A stretch of 64,000 nucleotides of DNA from Sebastes aleutianus (GCA_916700875.1 CAKAKS010000032.1:10972129-11036128); one strand, 5' to 3'; counted from the first letter of the stretch, positions 38,013 through 50,792 are shown. Notes: generated by a model not told the origin, from the sequence alone. Made by a program: numbers and translations.

Positions 38013-40052
38013 TATTATTTATTTAACTTTATTTTCTTTCCATATGTTGTTTGTCTGTTCATTTTTTTTTTACTTGTTTAAGTTTTAGGAGCCAAAGGTT
38101 GAAGAAAGGGCTTGGGGGTTACATGTATTGTATATTTGCCTGCATCATGGACAAATCAATAAAGAGATCTATCAAACTTTACAGCTGATGATCCTGTAAG
38201 ACTTTCTACAAATGGTAAATACTGGTAACTTATTTGGCAAGGTCATTGTTGAGCGGCCAATGGGAATATGTAAACAAACGCTACGTTGATTGCTTATTTG
38301 CAGTAGGCCTATTGGTTATTTGCAATAGGCCTACAGTATTTCCATTGACAAATCTAAGACAATAATCTGTAAAACAGCAAAGTCAAAATGGTGTACATCT
38401 GATACACAATGTGACATTGTTACTTTTCTATCATTATATCAATCATATCCATATGAACCAATAAGAAACATCAGTCAAGGAAGAAATTATTTCCAGTTTT
38501 TCAACAAAGATCACTTGGAAATCTTGAAGCCCATGAAACACTGAAAGCACAGTCCAGTAGCATACTTGGTCCTCATGAGGTCTTTTACACGGGTATCCCA
38601 ACCTTTGATGGTGTATCTGCACCATGTCAGGAAACCGTGGCGCTGTGCCAGCGTCTCAGTGGGTGTGTTGCAGAGGCATACCACTTGTAATGAGTTCCAC
38701 TAGCAGGACAGAAGGACATCCCTGCAGTAGACTCATTTCTGCTGAGTCGTCCCCAAAAACGCTCCTGTAAAGAAATACCCCGATGACTGTACCTCTTATT
38801 TATGAAGTTTACGGCTTCTTTTAAAACATATATGTTTGAAGCTAATAACCTCCTGAAATCACGCTGAAATCATATTTGAATCTTTTGGCAAAACATCACA
38901 CACATTCCTACTGTGATATACTCTGCTGCCGTATTTATTAGTCTCCCACCGAACAGTAAATGTCAAACGTTGGACGTGTCCTGCAGGGTTCGGCTGCTCA
39001 GTGTGTACAAGCACATGAGAAGAATTTTCAGGCAACATAAAAAGGTTCAGCTCATAAAAAGGTGTGATGTTATGTCAATTTCCAGTGAGATGGTTAACCT
39101 CTTGCCTCCATTTTCTTCTACAAGAGCCGGCTCAGTTCTCATTCTAAATACCACTTTTCTCAAAAATACTCCATTCCCTTCATTTCATGAGCAAACACTC
39201 GGCCTCGGAGGAGTCATGTGTTTTTGATGACCGTTTTCCATTTTAGAAACTCTGAAACATCCCTTGTTTGCTTGAAAAGGATAATCACCTAACCCATGAA
39301 ATGTTGATGAGCAAAATGAGCAGAGCGATATTTACCGTACGGAGAGGCTCATTAGAGAGCCAATCCCAGTGACGAGTTGTATGAGGTGGCAAGCACCTGC
39401 CTTCTGTCTGAGGCATGCCGCTCTTATTGCACTCGCTTTTATTTACTCACTCTCAAATTATTTTTGGCCCTTAGTTGACAAAGATAAATGGGGGGATTAA
39501 TATATATTGGACTAATCTGGAAGCTTGCAGTGGGGGTAGCAGAGAGCCTGGATAGTATTTCCCTCAGGTAACCAAACGCAGGCCCACTGGATTAAGAGCC
39601 ATTTGAGGTAAGGCTTAGCCATGATCCAAAGCTATTAGCAGAACATGGCTGTAGGAAAAAAAACAAGGGGAGGGGATCCAAGGAGCTTTTTAATTGCCTC
39701 CTACTGATTATAATTCAAAGATGCTCCTTAATACAGGATTGCAGTCACACTTGAAACGACATGCATTTAGTTAAAATTCAGAATGAGGTCTTTAAAATAA
39801 ACAGACAGCTTCAAATTCTTTGTTTTGAACACAACAAAAAATTACCCATGAAAAGACTATTTCTGGGGAACATTTATGTTTGATCATGACCACTGACCAG
39901 AGATGCCTTTCGTCATGACTGAATTCATTTGGCAGTTGAAAACAACCCTACATTTAACATCCCGTTGCATACTGCAGAGAACTACAGCATTTTAATTATG
40001 TTAATGAGGAATACACAATGTAGCAAAAAATCCCCAAATCACCTACAGGACA
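38013..40052. other. Single-copy sequence, including a candidate conserved block
   Basis: A short tandem duplication of TTATTTGCAGTAGGCCTA lies at about 38290-38335. The block at about 39280-39740 is non-repetitive and includes GGGGGATTAATATATATTGG and TTTTAATTGCCTCC, with homeodomain-type ATTA cores; it may be a conserved non-coding element. No gene is seen. Confidence 0.35.
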
Positions 40053-40669
40053 TTAAAGCTGCAGTAGGCAGTATTTTTTTGTCATCATTGGGAAAACATT
40101 CCATAATAACCTTTTAGCATATTGTAATTCAAGTGTTCTGAGAGAAAACTAGACTTCTGCACCTCCTCGTGGCTCTGTTTTCAGGCTTTAGAAAATCTAG
40201 CCCGTGACAGAAGACTTTGTCCAATCACAGGTCATTTCAGAGAGAGAGAGCGTTCCCATTGGCTGGTGGGCGGTGCTTGGTATTTCTTCAACTGTTCTCA
40301 ACATAGCTGCTGGGTCACAAACTTTCTCATTTTACAGCTAAACTGAACACTACAAGATGTTTCGAAAACCATTTGATTCATATTTGATCAGCGCTGACTA
40401 GTTTGACCGTTTGGTCGGAGTTTGCGAGTGATTGACAGCGAGCTCCCATAGAAGGCAGCTGGACGGCAGACTCCAGTTCAGCTCTGACCGGTTGCTCATT
40501 CCGGTCTGTGAAATTTTGCAGATGCCATTAGAAGCAACGGAGGACACAGAGGCATGTGATTTTTTTCAGATTACCAGTCTCATGCACTACGGTCAGGATA
40601 TAGTGACCGTTTTATAAAAACAACTTTTTTTAATCATATTTTCTCCAATTCTACCCACTGCAGCTTTAA
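40053..40669. mobile_element. TTAA-bounded MITE with CCAAT motifs, copy 1
   Basis: The ends TTAAAGCTGCAGTAGG and the complement of TTAAAGCTGCAGTGGG are inverted repeats, with TTAA at both extremities (40053-40056 and 40666-40669). The body is clearly homologous to 59439-60007 over most of its length (for example GTTCTGAGAGAAAACTAGAC and CTGTTTTCAGGCTTTA). It includes CCAATCACAGGTCATTTC and ATTGGCTGGTGGGCGGTGC, that is, CCAAT boxes in opposite orientations beside a GC-box-like string. Compared with the second copy it lacks about 35 bp near 40365. No transposase ORF. Confidence 0.83.
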
Positions 40670-42399
40670 TGAATGACTTGATTTAAAGTTGCTCTACAAT
40701 ATTCAGAGCATATCTATTGCCTCCACACGGCTCTCAACATGGAGACGGCTGGTGTGTTTTTACTGTTACTGTCGGCCACTATCAGTGGACTATATGAAAG
40801 TTTTTTCAGTGATTTTTAAAAAATTGGTATCCATTGGTTGGCCTTTCAAGAGTGCATTTAAATAAAATAATTTAAATTGAATTCTACCCCAGTATAGTGG
40901 TTGTAAATTTGCTTTGTTTTCTTTGGTCTTTGTCATTCAGTCAGAACATCCACAGGCTTTACAGCCTGGGTATCATCACAGCAGCGAGTGCACCTAACCT
41001 CAGGCCTTTTTCAGCAGACAATTTGACTCATCAGCAGGAGAAGCACAGGAGTTACTAATAACACTAACAATGGCTCTGTTCTATTCAAGTGTCCAAGTAA
41101 GCCTCAACAATGAGCCACACTTTATCAGACTTTATACAGTCATTCAAGATTGGGGATATTTGTGATAGGAATATAATCCTCTGTTTAGAAAGCCATAGTG
41201 TTTAATTTCATTTCTTTTTTAATAAAGACATTTTCTTGCCAAAAATTAGGAAAAGTTTGACCTTGAGAATAGAGTCGTATATAAAGTATTGCTCCAAAAA
41301 AAGGTATTTGGAGTCAATGTTCAGTTATAGGGAGCTTTTAATTTTCAGCCAGCAACATAACCCCCTCAAAAACTCATGACTCTGCTTCAGTTTGTGTTGC
41401 TGCTCATTCTTGAAAGTTGACATCAGTGTCAGGAGCAAGACAGGTGCAGGTCATTGAAATGATAAAGACTATGGTGATCAGTAATTGGCTAAGATGGTAG
41501 AGAGGCGGTAGCTTTAGTCTTACATGATTGGATGAAGTGAACCAGGAGGGAGTTTAAACTGACAGCATGAGAGTGATGAGAAAGAGTATAAATCAAAGAG
41601 GAGGGTGAATAAAGTAAACTTATTGACTGAACATTCACCAAACTCAGTTTCATTTATATGTTTTTAGTTGCCCGATTAGAGCTCTTCTCAGGACTGAGTG
41701 GGCGTGTACAGACTGTGCTTGATTGACACATTACTCTCTCCTGAGCAGAGATCAAATCAGCCAGAGTAACTGAAAACGCCTGTGTGGGTGTTCAGAGACT
41801 TTATAAAGGAGGTCGTGTTCAGTGCTTCGCTGTTGTTTCAGAGTGCAGGTGTTCTTTAATCAGCTCATTAATATAAGCATTCTAAATTTAAATAGATATA
41901 CATTGATTTGGATATAAAATGAAATGACATATAATGATTAGATGAAACATCTGGGCAAGACAAAATAGCCAGTTTATAGGAGAGCAGAGATGAAAAATCT
42001 GACTCACTGAAAACAGCCAGACCTCCCATCCCGGTATAATACACAGCGTGGACCTGTTCCTTTAATTAAATATATATCATGTGTACATGCAGTTGTCATT
42101 TTTCATCATGAAATCTAGACAATATATTCTTCTCTGTTTCATCCGAGGGAAAAAGATATTGAGAAATTACAAGATGAAAGTTACTGAAGTCCAGCTGGTA
42201 ATATTTTAGTGGCATGAAATGTACATTTATTCTCTCTGTGGTTATCAGAAGTTGTAATGTTTTCAAACATATAATATTTTATTTATTTAGAAGTTGCTGT
42301 ATATGTTCACTCATCATTTTATTGATTTTTCTTGTTTTGCTTTGTTATTATTTGTTACATTTTCATAATAAATCAATCTGATAATAGTAACTGTAAGCA
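40670..42399. other. Single-copy sequence with possible promoter-like strings
   Basis: TATA-like strings occur at 41587-41593 (TATAAAT, followed by AATAAA at about 41608) and at 41801-41808 (TTTATAAA). The stretch 41750-41781 (AATCAGCCAGAGTAACTG and onward) is repeated with about 28 of 32 matches near 43213-43244. No coding sequence follows either TATA string, so no promoter is called. Confidence 0.3.
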
Positions 42400-42960
42400 T
42401 GTTGGCTGACTTTACGTCACCACCACTAACGCCACATGTAACAAAACTACAGTAATGTCCGCAGTTAGATTTAGGCAACAAAACCACTTAGTTATGTTTA
42501 GGAAAAATATAATGGTTGGGCATAAAATGTACGTAATTTAAGTAAAATTAGTACGGAAACAACGTAATAGAAGTATGGAAAACATGTCACAACCGTCTAA
42601 AACACAGGACATTCCGCGTATCATGAGAATGCATTTTAGCCTTTTCACACTCATTTGTACGCCCTTTGTGCGTGTCATTTATACGCCAGTAACAAATACA
42701 ACAACAACCACAGTTAAGTTTAGGTAACAAAACCACTTACATAGGTTAGAACAAACAACATGGTTGGGCTTAAAATAAGTACGTAAGCAAAATATGTACG
42801 GAAACAATTTAACAGAAGTATGGATAACACGTCACAAACGTCACTAACTTAACTTCAAATTAACTCAACAACACTTTGGGACACAAACACCGATCTCGGA
42901 ACACCGGCCTCCTGGTTGAAAGTCATGTGTTCGTTGGGCATCAAGCCAATAAACGTTAAT
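42400..42960 (+). mobile_element. TTAGGTTTAGG-group element copy
   Basis: Strings such as AGTTAGATTTAGGCAACA and ACCACTTAGTTATGTTTAGG, followed by GGTTGGGCATAAAAT and GTACGGAAACAACGTAA, occur twice within the segment. The tail TTTGGGACACAAACACCGAT is the complement of a block in the nested element at 9.97 kb. The two halves of the segment repeat each other, so it may be two related insertions or an internal duplication. The boundaries are approximate. Confidence 0.58.
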
Positions 42961-44200
42961 GTGCAAAAATATGTGCATCCATAGTCTTCTGCCAGCAGAA
43001 CTTAGAAGTAGACAAAAAGTGATACATTATAATAAATCATTAAGCATTCTTATGTTTTTTAGACATGGCTTCCACAACCCTAACCTTAATTCTCCAAAAA
43101 TTAAATGTTTCAAACCACTGTCAGATCATTTTCTATATAAAACTTTCATTTGTGAAGGTGAAACAAATAAAAAGTTAACAAATCTTGAGCGCAGCTATAG
43201 CCAGTCAGCCTGAGGTGAGCTCTAATCAGCCTGATTAACTGAAAACACCTGAGTGAAGAGCTGAGACAGACACAAGAAGATTTTAGCAAATTCTTCATGC
43301 ATTTTTAATACTTTTGTTGCTGCTTTCAGTGTAACTTACAAAAAAATACAGTAGGCCTACTGTAAAATGTACATTCTAGTCACATTAAATGTAATTAGCG
43401 CTGTATTTTAATTTGAAAAACAACGAAGATGAAGATCCTTTCTCCAAGCTGATTTGAATTTGCTGGCCTAAAATTCAGAAGATAGGACTAGAAACTAGCC
43501 TACTATCACTGCCAAACTTAATTACTGTGACACTAGACCTAAATCATAGTTGTTTATGTTCTCTGATGTATTGAAATTGTCATGTTTGACATCACAGTAA
43601 GCGGTGACATATTTGACAATCACGGTCAGCTGAAAAACATTAATTTCTCATCCACTGTAGGTCAAACTCTTTAAATATACACAGGTGCATTCATGGTTAT
43701 CAGTTGCCTGTGGCTTTTATCTGCTCAGTTTACTGACACTGTCACTGAGAAAACACACGAACACTTCTCTGAGCCTTCCAGACAATGTTATCTTTACTGT
43801 AAATCAACACAATGAGACAGATAATACAGATTGGTTTTATTTACCTGAGAACAAATCATTTCTTAAAAAGTTGAATTGTCACCAGTGCAGAAATATATCT
43901 GATACAGACCATCTGTGTTTGTAAAACCCACAATAATAAAGATGTTACAGGTCCAGGCTTATCCAAACAGGATCTGTTGCAATACACCATATGAAACACA
44001 AGGTGGTGCCACAGAATAAGGTGTGATGTTTCCCTCCTTCACTGGAGGAAGTACTTCTAACCAGAGACAGAATTAGCTCCCTATTGTTGTCACACTGAGT
44101 AAAGCTTGATTGACATAATCTGAGTGTTTTAACAGATACGAGCTGTGGTGTCGCACATCCACACGATGACAGGTTCTCCTTTTTCCTCCTGACCTTTTCT
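42961..44200. other. Single-copy sequence, nothing firm
   Basis: Contains the partner of the 41.75-kb repeated string at about 43213-43244. AT-rich, with ORFs under 90 codons. No gene called. Confidence 0.35.
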
Positions 44201-44260
44201 GCCAATCACAGCCACTGTAAAAGAAGTGCTATAAAACACTGGCCAGCTGGTGATAAAGAG
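44201..44260 (+). promoter_or_regulatory. Candidate core promoter (CCAAT and TATA boxes)
   Basis: CCAAT lies at 44202-44206 and TATAAAA at 44230-44236, about 28 bp apart. A start site would be expected near 44260, about 60 bp upstream of the ATG at 44321. The order and spacing are those of a TATA-type RNA polymerase II promoter. Such motifs arise by chance in AT-rich DNA, so the call depends on the exon-like sequence downstream. Confidence 0.25.
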
Positions 44261-44320
44261 CCCTCACATCTAGCAGGTGGTGCTCTGTATGTAACGTCCC
44301 CTCCATACAACCAGCCGGTT

Positions 44321-44378
44321 ATGGCTTTATTGCCCTACACATCCCCTTCATATCTGCCTGCTTCCCAGCCACAGCCAG
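44321..44378 (+). CDS. Candidate first coding exon of an unknown gene (partial)
   Basis: An ATG preceded by GCCGGTT opens a 19-codon reading frame, starting MALLPYTSPS and rich in Pro, Ser and Tyr. It ends at CAG followed by GTAAGA (donor GT at 44379-44380), a full consensus splice donor, leaving phase 1. A CCAAT box and TATA box lie upstream at promoter-like distances. If the donor is not used, the frame stays open to 44512. I do not recognise the peptide, I found no convincing downstream exon, and a (TG)n tract and two MITEs follow, as could be found in an intron. It may be a real short first exon or a chance alignment of common signals. Confidence 0.2.
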
Positions 44379-44512
44379 GTAAGACCACCTGTCGGAACAA
44401 AGATAAGACAATAAGAGGGATTGTGTGTAGTGATAGCCTGGCAAGCACTGGATATGGCTGCAGTAATAATAATAAAGTGAGTCTGTTTGGATTGCATGTT
44501 GGATTAGTCTAG

Positions 44513-44553
44513 GTGTGTGTGTGTGTGTGTGTGTGTGTCTGTGTGTGTGTGTG
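44513..44553. repeat. (TG)n microsatellite
   Basis: Alternating GT/TG over about 41 bp, broken once by TCTG. Confidence 0.97.
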
Positions 44554-44625
44554 CATTTAGTTTGGCAACAAAAGTTAAGTGGGTTTTTTTAATATATTTG
44601 CAGAAAAATATATTTAGATTTTCTT

Positions 44626-45352
44626 TAGGGCTGTCAAGGTTAGCGCGATAACACCTTAACGCAAATTAGTTTTAATGCCACTAATTTCTTTAACGCATTA
44701 ACACCGTTGATCTTTCTAAGGTTGTGGCTCAGTTTTAAAGCTAGAGTGAATATACTGTTATCATATGAAACTTAACTTGGAAACCTGAGGAATCCATTGG
44801 TACCAACCATGTCACGCTATAGCTTGTCGGGAAGGAGGCTGAAAAACACTCTAAACTTATGTTAAACTTTGGTGAGGAAAAACTGGCATGGCCATTTTCA
44901 AAGGGGTCCCTTGACCTTTTGACCTCAAGATATGTGAATTAAAATGGGTTCTATGGGTACCCACGAGTCTCCCCTTTACAGACATGCCCACTTTATGATA
45001 ATCACATGCAGTTTGGGGCAAGTCATAGTCAAGTCAGCACACTGACACACTGACAGCTGTTGTTGCCTGTTGGGCTGCAGTTTGCCATGTAATGATTTGG
45101 GCACATTCTTTTTTTCTAAATGCAGTACCTCTGAAGGTTTCTTTCTGGACAATATTTGTCATTGTTTTGTGTTGTTAATTTCCAATAACAAATATATACA
45201 TACATTTGCATAAAGCAACCATATTTGCCCATGTTGATAGGAGTATTAAATACTTGACAAATCTCCCTTTAAGGTACATTTTGAACAGTTAAAAAAATGT
45301 TAAATTAATTTACGATTAATCTGCGATTCAATATTTTAATCAACTGACAATA
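44626..45352 (+). mobile_element. Non-autonomous hAT-like MITE, family H, copy 3
   Basis: Plus orientation, starting TAGGGCTGTC. The right end is damaged (GACAATA in place of GACAGCCCTA), yet the flanks ATTTTCTT at 44618-44625 and 45353-45360 are identical over 8 bp, which fixes the boundaries. The nuclear-receptor pair is altered to TGACCTTTTGACCT (44912-44925), widening the spacer from one to two bases. No coding capacity. Confidence 0.92.
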
Positions 45353-45360
45353 ATTTTCTT

Positions 45361-46916
45361 ACATTACAAGATGTAGCAAGGTTTACATGTGTGTTATGGT
45401 CCAAGATGTCCACTGGAGGGCAGTGTTGCTCATTACAACAGGAACCTTTTTTTTAATTTGTATCTTTATAATTTATTAATTTGGGTGATTTTTTAATGAT
45501 CAGTGGTATTTTTTAGGTATTTAAATTTTAAAAACTCATAAATTCTAAATCAACCCAAGAGACAAGGTGATGATGAGAGACTTTTTCTCAGCATATAAAC
45601 ACAGACTGGTTGCATGAAGCAAATATGGCTCGCCCGGTGTCCATTTTGCTAGCTTATCTCACTGCTGGAGTCATACACAATAACTCGCTCACTTGCAGAC
45701 TCACTCGTTTGGCTTAGCACTTATACAAACAGGGGCCGGGCTGATTATTATTTTTGCTTTGATTTACCAACATGCCACTGAGATCAACAGATCAACAGCT
45801 AGCTTCTCGAGTGCCTCTGCTTTTCAGCGTGATGTGCAGTAAGTCTGAGGATCTCTGTGCAAACAGCCTCTTTATGACAGAGAGCGAGGTGAGTGGCTTC
45901 AGACACTACAAGCCAGACAACTCATCAAACAAACACACTAAAGGCACTGAGTACACTCACTCTGTACCATCTGATTTGTGCTATTAGAGCATTTATTGAC
46001 ATTAGTCCAATATTACAGCATCCTATCAGTCACTACGGTGCTGATGTAGGCAGTTATGTATTGTGGTGTGCCTTTACAAAACATTTTCCTATTTCCCATA
46101 AGGCCTCAGTGTTAGACCATTTGATGTGAACATGCATTCTGTATTTTTCCCACCTTCTCCCCTTATCTTGAAAAGCCGGGGCCTTTATTCCTTCCTTGAC
46201 ACTTGCAGTATTAAGAAACATTTAGTGTTTATACAGCACATAGGGAGGTGCCATCTTTTCTACATGGGCTTTAGCACCTTTCAGCACCTTAGCTGACTCA
46301 ACGTGCTAACTGAATCTCACCTGATGAATCCGCAAAACTCCCAGCTGCAAGGTATGGGAGGCTTCTTTTCACCAACCAACCTGGCAACAGCTTTAGCGCT
46401 AATCTCTCTCCGCTGATTTCTCTTTGAGTCGTTTTATTGTTTCTTGAATGTGAAAGTTGATGACTGATTATTTTAGTGTTCTGCCACCTTCCAAATCTCT
46501 CAGCGGGGGCCTTATCTCAAGATAAAAAAAAAATAAACACAGTGCCTGTTAATGGTTGAAGTGAATGCAGGTGCACATAGTGTTCATTGCAAATCGTAGC
46601 AGGGAGCGTGTTTGCTAAATCCTTACAACCACAGAGATATAAAGCTAAAGCACACTGTATATACTTTAAAGAAATGTGCTGCAAAAATACTGCTTTTCAA
46701 AAGCAAACAAGCTTAACATTAAGACTGCCTGCTAATTCAAACTAAATTAGTTTAAGAAAGTCAATGTGTAGCCTAAAGCCTGTCGAATTCTCTATGACAA
46801 CCGGTTCAGAGTTCAGAGCGGCATCAGGGGTCCAGTCAGTATGGGCAAACTGAGTTTGATGATGCTGCAGCATTATCATCAATGAACATGAACTTTCTCT
46901 CATTGTGCAATATTTT
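45361..46916. other. Single-copy sequence without a supported gene
   Basis: An ORF from 45772 with a good ATG context runs into GAG followed by GTGAGT, but it has neither an upstream promoter nor a recognisable product (see rejected items). Nothing else is recognised. Confidence 0.35.
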
Positions 46917-46924
46917 ATATTTAA

Positions 46925-47594
46925 TAGGACTGTCAAAATTATGCCACTAATTTCTTTAACGCATTAAAGCAACTTCCGATTTTTAGGTTGTAGCAGGCTC
47001 AATTTTAAAGCTAGAGTGAAGATACTGACATCATATGAAACTATAAAAACTAAGGAATCCATTTGTACCAACCATGTCATACATACTGGCTTGTCGTGAA
47101 GGTAGGTTAAATACATTTTTGCAGGGAAAAAAACGACATTGCCATTTTCAAAGGGGTCCCTTGACCTCTGACCTCAAGATATGTGAATGAAAATGGGTTC
47201 TATGGATACCCACGAGTCTCCCCTTTACAGACATGCCCACTTTATGATAATCACATGCAGTTTGGAGCAAGTCATAGTCAAGTCAGCACACTGACACACT
47301 GACAGCTGTTGTTGCCTGTTGGGCTTGAGTTTGCCATGTTATGATTTGAGCATATTTTGTATGCTAAATGCAGTACCTGTGAGGGTTTGTGGACAATATT
47401 TGTCATTGTTTTGTGTTGTTAATTGATTTCCAATAATGAATATATGCATTAATTTGCATAAAGCAAGAATATTTGTCCACTCTCATGTTGATAAGCATAT
47501 TAAATACTCCACAAATCTCCCCTTAAGGTACATTTTGAACAGATAAAAAATGCGATTAATCGTGATTAAATATTTGAATCTATTGACAGCCCTA
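46925..47594 (+). mobile_element. Non-autonomous hAT-like MITE, family H, copy 4
   Basis: Plus orientation, starting TAGGACTGTC and ending GACAGCCCTA, with identical 8-bp flanks ATATTTAA (46917-46924 and 47595-47602). A short deletion removes the GTTAACGCG-rich part just inside the left end, so the subterminal repeats are reduced. It contains TGACCTCTGACCT at 47162-47174 (DR1). It lies only 1.57 kb from copy 3 in the same orientation, a setting that could allow unequal recombination. Confidence 0.93.
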
Positions 47595-50274
47595 ATATTT
47601 AAGTGTTTCAAAGTGAACGCTTAGATAACAGAAAGCCAAAACACAAAGCATCCCTGCTGTCTCACAACGGCCAGTCACATCGCACACACTCCGATGATGC
47701 CGGCCACACGCTACATCGTTTTTCCTCATATCCATAAACGGATGTTTCGGAGCTACATTTAAAGTGCTTAACCAAATTAGCAGTCAAATGAGCAACAACA
47801 TCTGCTATACGTTAACGTCACACTATTTTCCAGAGACAATGCAAAAAAACGATGTGACCGCAGATGTAAATGCCTCCTTTTCTTTTTCAATTCCCGGATT
47901 TAAAAATGACTCCATCAGCCCGATGACTATTGTGAGCAATAGGAAAATATCATTCACGGAATCAATATCTATTTCCATAACGTCACGAGAATGATAATAG
48001 GCCCACAAGCTCATACAGATGGTCCGACAAAAAAAGCGGCGGTTAGGAGGTGTTTCACTGGGTCGTGTGCATGAAAACACACCGTACTATGGTGGATCTT
48101 GTGGTCTGCTGTTTTTTCTACAACAGTGAGAAATGAAGCAACTGCCACAACTGTCAGTCTGGTGCCTTTAACTCAGCCGTGAGCTGCTTTTCTAACTGCC
48201 GCCATCCATCTCATTCACATTCGTACGGCCTGCGCGGAATCATTAATGCAGCTCATTTTCTGCTTTTACAAAATGTTCAGGCGCTCAAAATTGTTTAGCC
48301 CCCCTTCAAGTTGGGGAAACAAATCTTGCATCTACGCTGAATACCCCTGAATGCTTGACGGACATCTCGGTGAAAACACTGACATGGCCTTTTTTTTGTG
48401 CTGTTTTGCTTGGGGTCTTTCCACAGTGCCAAAGTGGGCCTGGTTTGCAGCCATGTGTGACTGGGGCACTTACTGGCTCACACTAATGACCCTAATTGGG
48501 AAAGTGGGCTCCGTTTCAGGGTCACTGACAGACTGACTGGCATGTGAGGAATGTGACCGGGTGCCACCCTAACGCCTATTGTCTGGGCCACCCTATCAAT
48601 TCGCTGCTTACTGCAATGGACACCTTCCCTCTTGCTTGTCACCACTTTTCTCTCAAAAAAACTGACCCTTGTTTTTAAAACTAGTCCTTCAAGCAACAGC
48701 TTTTTTAGCAGGTGTGCAGCAAAGTGGCTTGTGTGCTGTATCCACGTTTTTGTTTGTTTTTTTCCTCCGAGTGCGAGCCAGGTTTTTAAAGGAAATATTT
48801 AACATATTTAGTCTGAATAATCTCACACTTTTTGTCTGAAGCCTCCAAACTCGTCTATACTCCGTCATGGGAAACTTCCTCTCACCTGACCTGGGAGGTT
48901 TCAGCTCACTCAGAGATCTCCCATCATGCAGTGCAGACATGATCTGTCCCCTTTGTCACACAGCAAAGCTACAGATAGATGTGCTTTGTTACTTAAAAGG
49001 GAGTGGTGGGCTATTTGTTAGCATTGCACTCCGAACTAGAATCAGGTTTGGCGTCTCACTGCGTGCGACGAAAGTTCAGGTAGAATTCAGACAAACTAGA
49101 GTCACCGGGTTGCAGTTCCCCTTCGGCATCACATCGTCAATTAATCACCTATTTGATGTGGTTGGCCTCTCTTTGCGCTCCACACCCTCGACACTGTCAT
49201 GAATGAACCCGTTGTGGCGACCTCAGAATGCAACTTCAGTCAGGAATTTCCCGACATTTCCCTTTGTTTTCCACGTAAGACTGATATATTTGCGCTGCTA
49301 TTTTGGTTGTGATAGCACGCTTAAATTATAGATAAGCTGACGTGTTTTGTGCTCCTGGAATGTTTTTGATTGATAATGAAATAGTTTTTTTTAGATTTTT
49401 GCATTCAATCAAGATGTCAAAGAACACAATTTGACTTGAGTTTTAAACCGTTTCAAAGATTCAAATGACGCAGAGCACGTTATCTGCCACTGCTTCACAT
49501 TATTTGAGATCTTTTTTTTTACCATCTCAAAGGCATGACAATAAACAGACTTCTCTGTGCATGTGATCTTTATTTTTGGCTGCGGTATCCATTCAGCTCT
49601 CTCTACTGTCACCACCACCTGCATCCCTGCAGTGCCGCTCAGATGTGGCTTTAACTAATACCTGCACTATGGTGCTCATTTCAGACCCAGACGTGCCTTT
49701 ACATCGGTAGGTGTGCATGAAATAAAAGACCCTCTTTGCTAACATGCAGTCTCTCATGATTTGAGGACAATGTCAATATTTCCGTCTCGCCCGCAATTCA
49801 GAGCGCAGATGGTCACATTGTGGCTAAATGTGGCTGGAGAATACACAAAACTGTGGTCTTGTAAATGCCTGTGGGAAAATAATGAGGGCAATTTTCCTCG
49901 CAGATGATCTTTCCAAGAAAATAATCAGACCTCGATGGTGAAGAGTTTACGTTCTGTGATGATTTTTTTTTTTTTCTTGCTGAAGCTTAACACAAGTCAC
50001 TGAAAGACATGGGTGTGAGCCACGCGCAATAAGGTACGTGTGTCAACAGTGCATGGCCTGGAGGTGAACCCTTGGATACACCTTGTGTGTGGAAGAGGGA
50101 GAAGAAAAGGGAAAGGCAGAGAGAGAGATGGAGAGAGGCGGGTGTGTCCTGCTTAAGTGAGTCAGCCGGAGCCCGAGTCTGCTGAGTGACAAATCAAATG
50201 CCAATTGACAGAGCGTGGCTCCAAATTCACTGGCTCCCTCCACTGCACAGGTGGTCTTTGTCTCACACATGCAT

Positions 50275-50295
50275 GCACACACACACACACACACC
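50275..50295. repeat. (CA)n microsatellite
   Basis: Alternating CA over about 20 bp, followed by a looser CA-rich stretch to 50320. Confidence 0.95.
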
Positions 50296-50771
50296 CAGCC
50301 ACCCGCGCAAACACACACAAACTACGCAGCGGCGGCGCAACCTCAATGGGTGATTGCTCTCTGCATTAAACAGGTTAATCTCTGCAGGAAAAACAATACT
50401 ATTTGAGTTTGACAAACATTCCTGATCACACAGAGTGAATCAATATTCAACAGGAAAACAGCAACACAAATCGCACTTCTATTTTTTTTTTTGCATTATT
50501 AAGATATTGTGGATCTATTCCAGTGCCCCGTGTGTGACCTAGCAGTTGCAACACAACATGCCAGGATCTGACCTCATCCACACACACACCGTGACACTTG
50601 ATTAATGGGCCCTGAGGTGAACCCTGTGCGTCTGTCCCAGGTCAGTGCTGATCCTCGAAAGGGAGTGGTCAAAGTTGTCCACGCTAAATTGATGGTGCTT
50701 CCAGAGGAAGGAGGAGAGGTAAAACAAGTGCCACATGCTGAACCTCTTTATGTACGGCTGACTCTCTCCCT

Positions 50772-50792
50772 CACACACACACACACACACAC
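50772..50792. repeat. (CA)n microsatellite
   Basis: Uninterrupted CA repeat of about 21 bp. Confidence 0.95.

Noticed and set aside
41587..41614. TATAAAT followed by AATAAA as a solo LTR
   Set aside because: No TG..CA ends, no flanking duplication and no second copy in the window.
45772..45888. 39-codon first exon ending GAG|GTGAGT
   Set aside because: Good ATG context and donor, but no upstream promoter elements, no matching downstream exon and no recognisable peptide; chance is likely.
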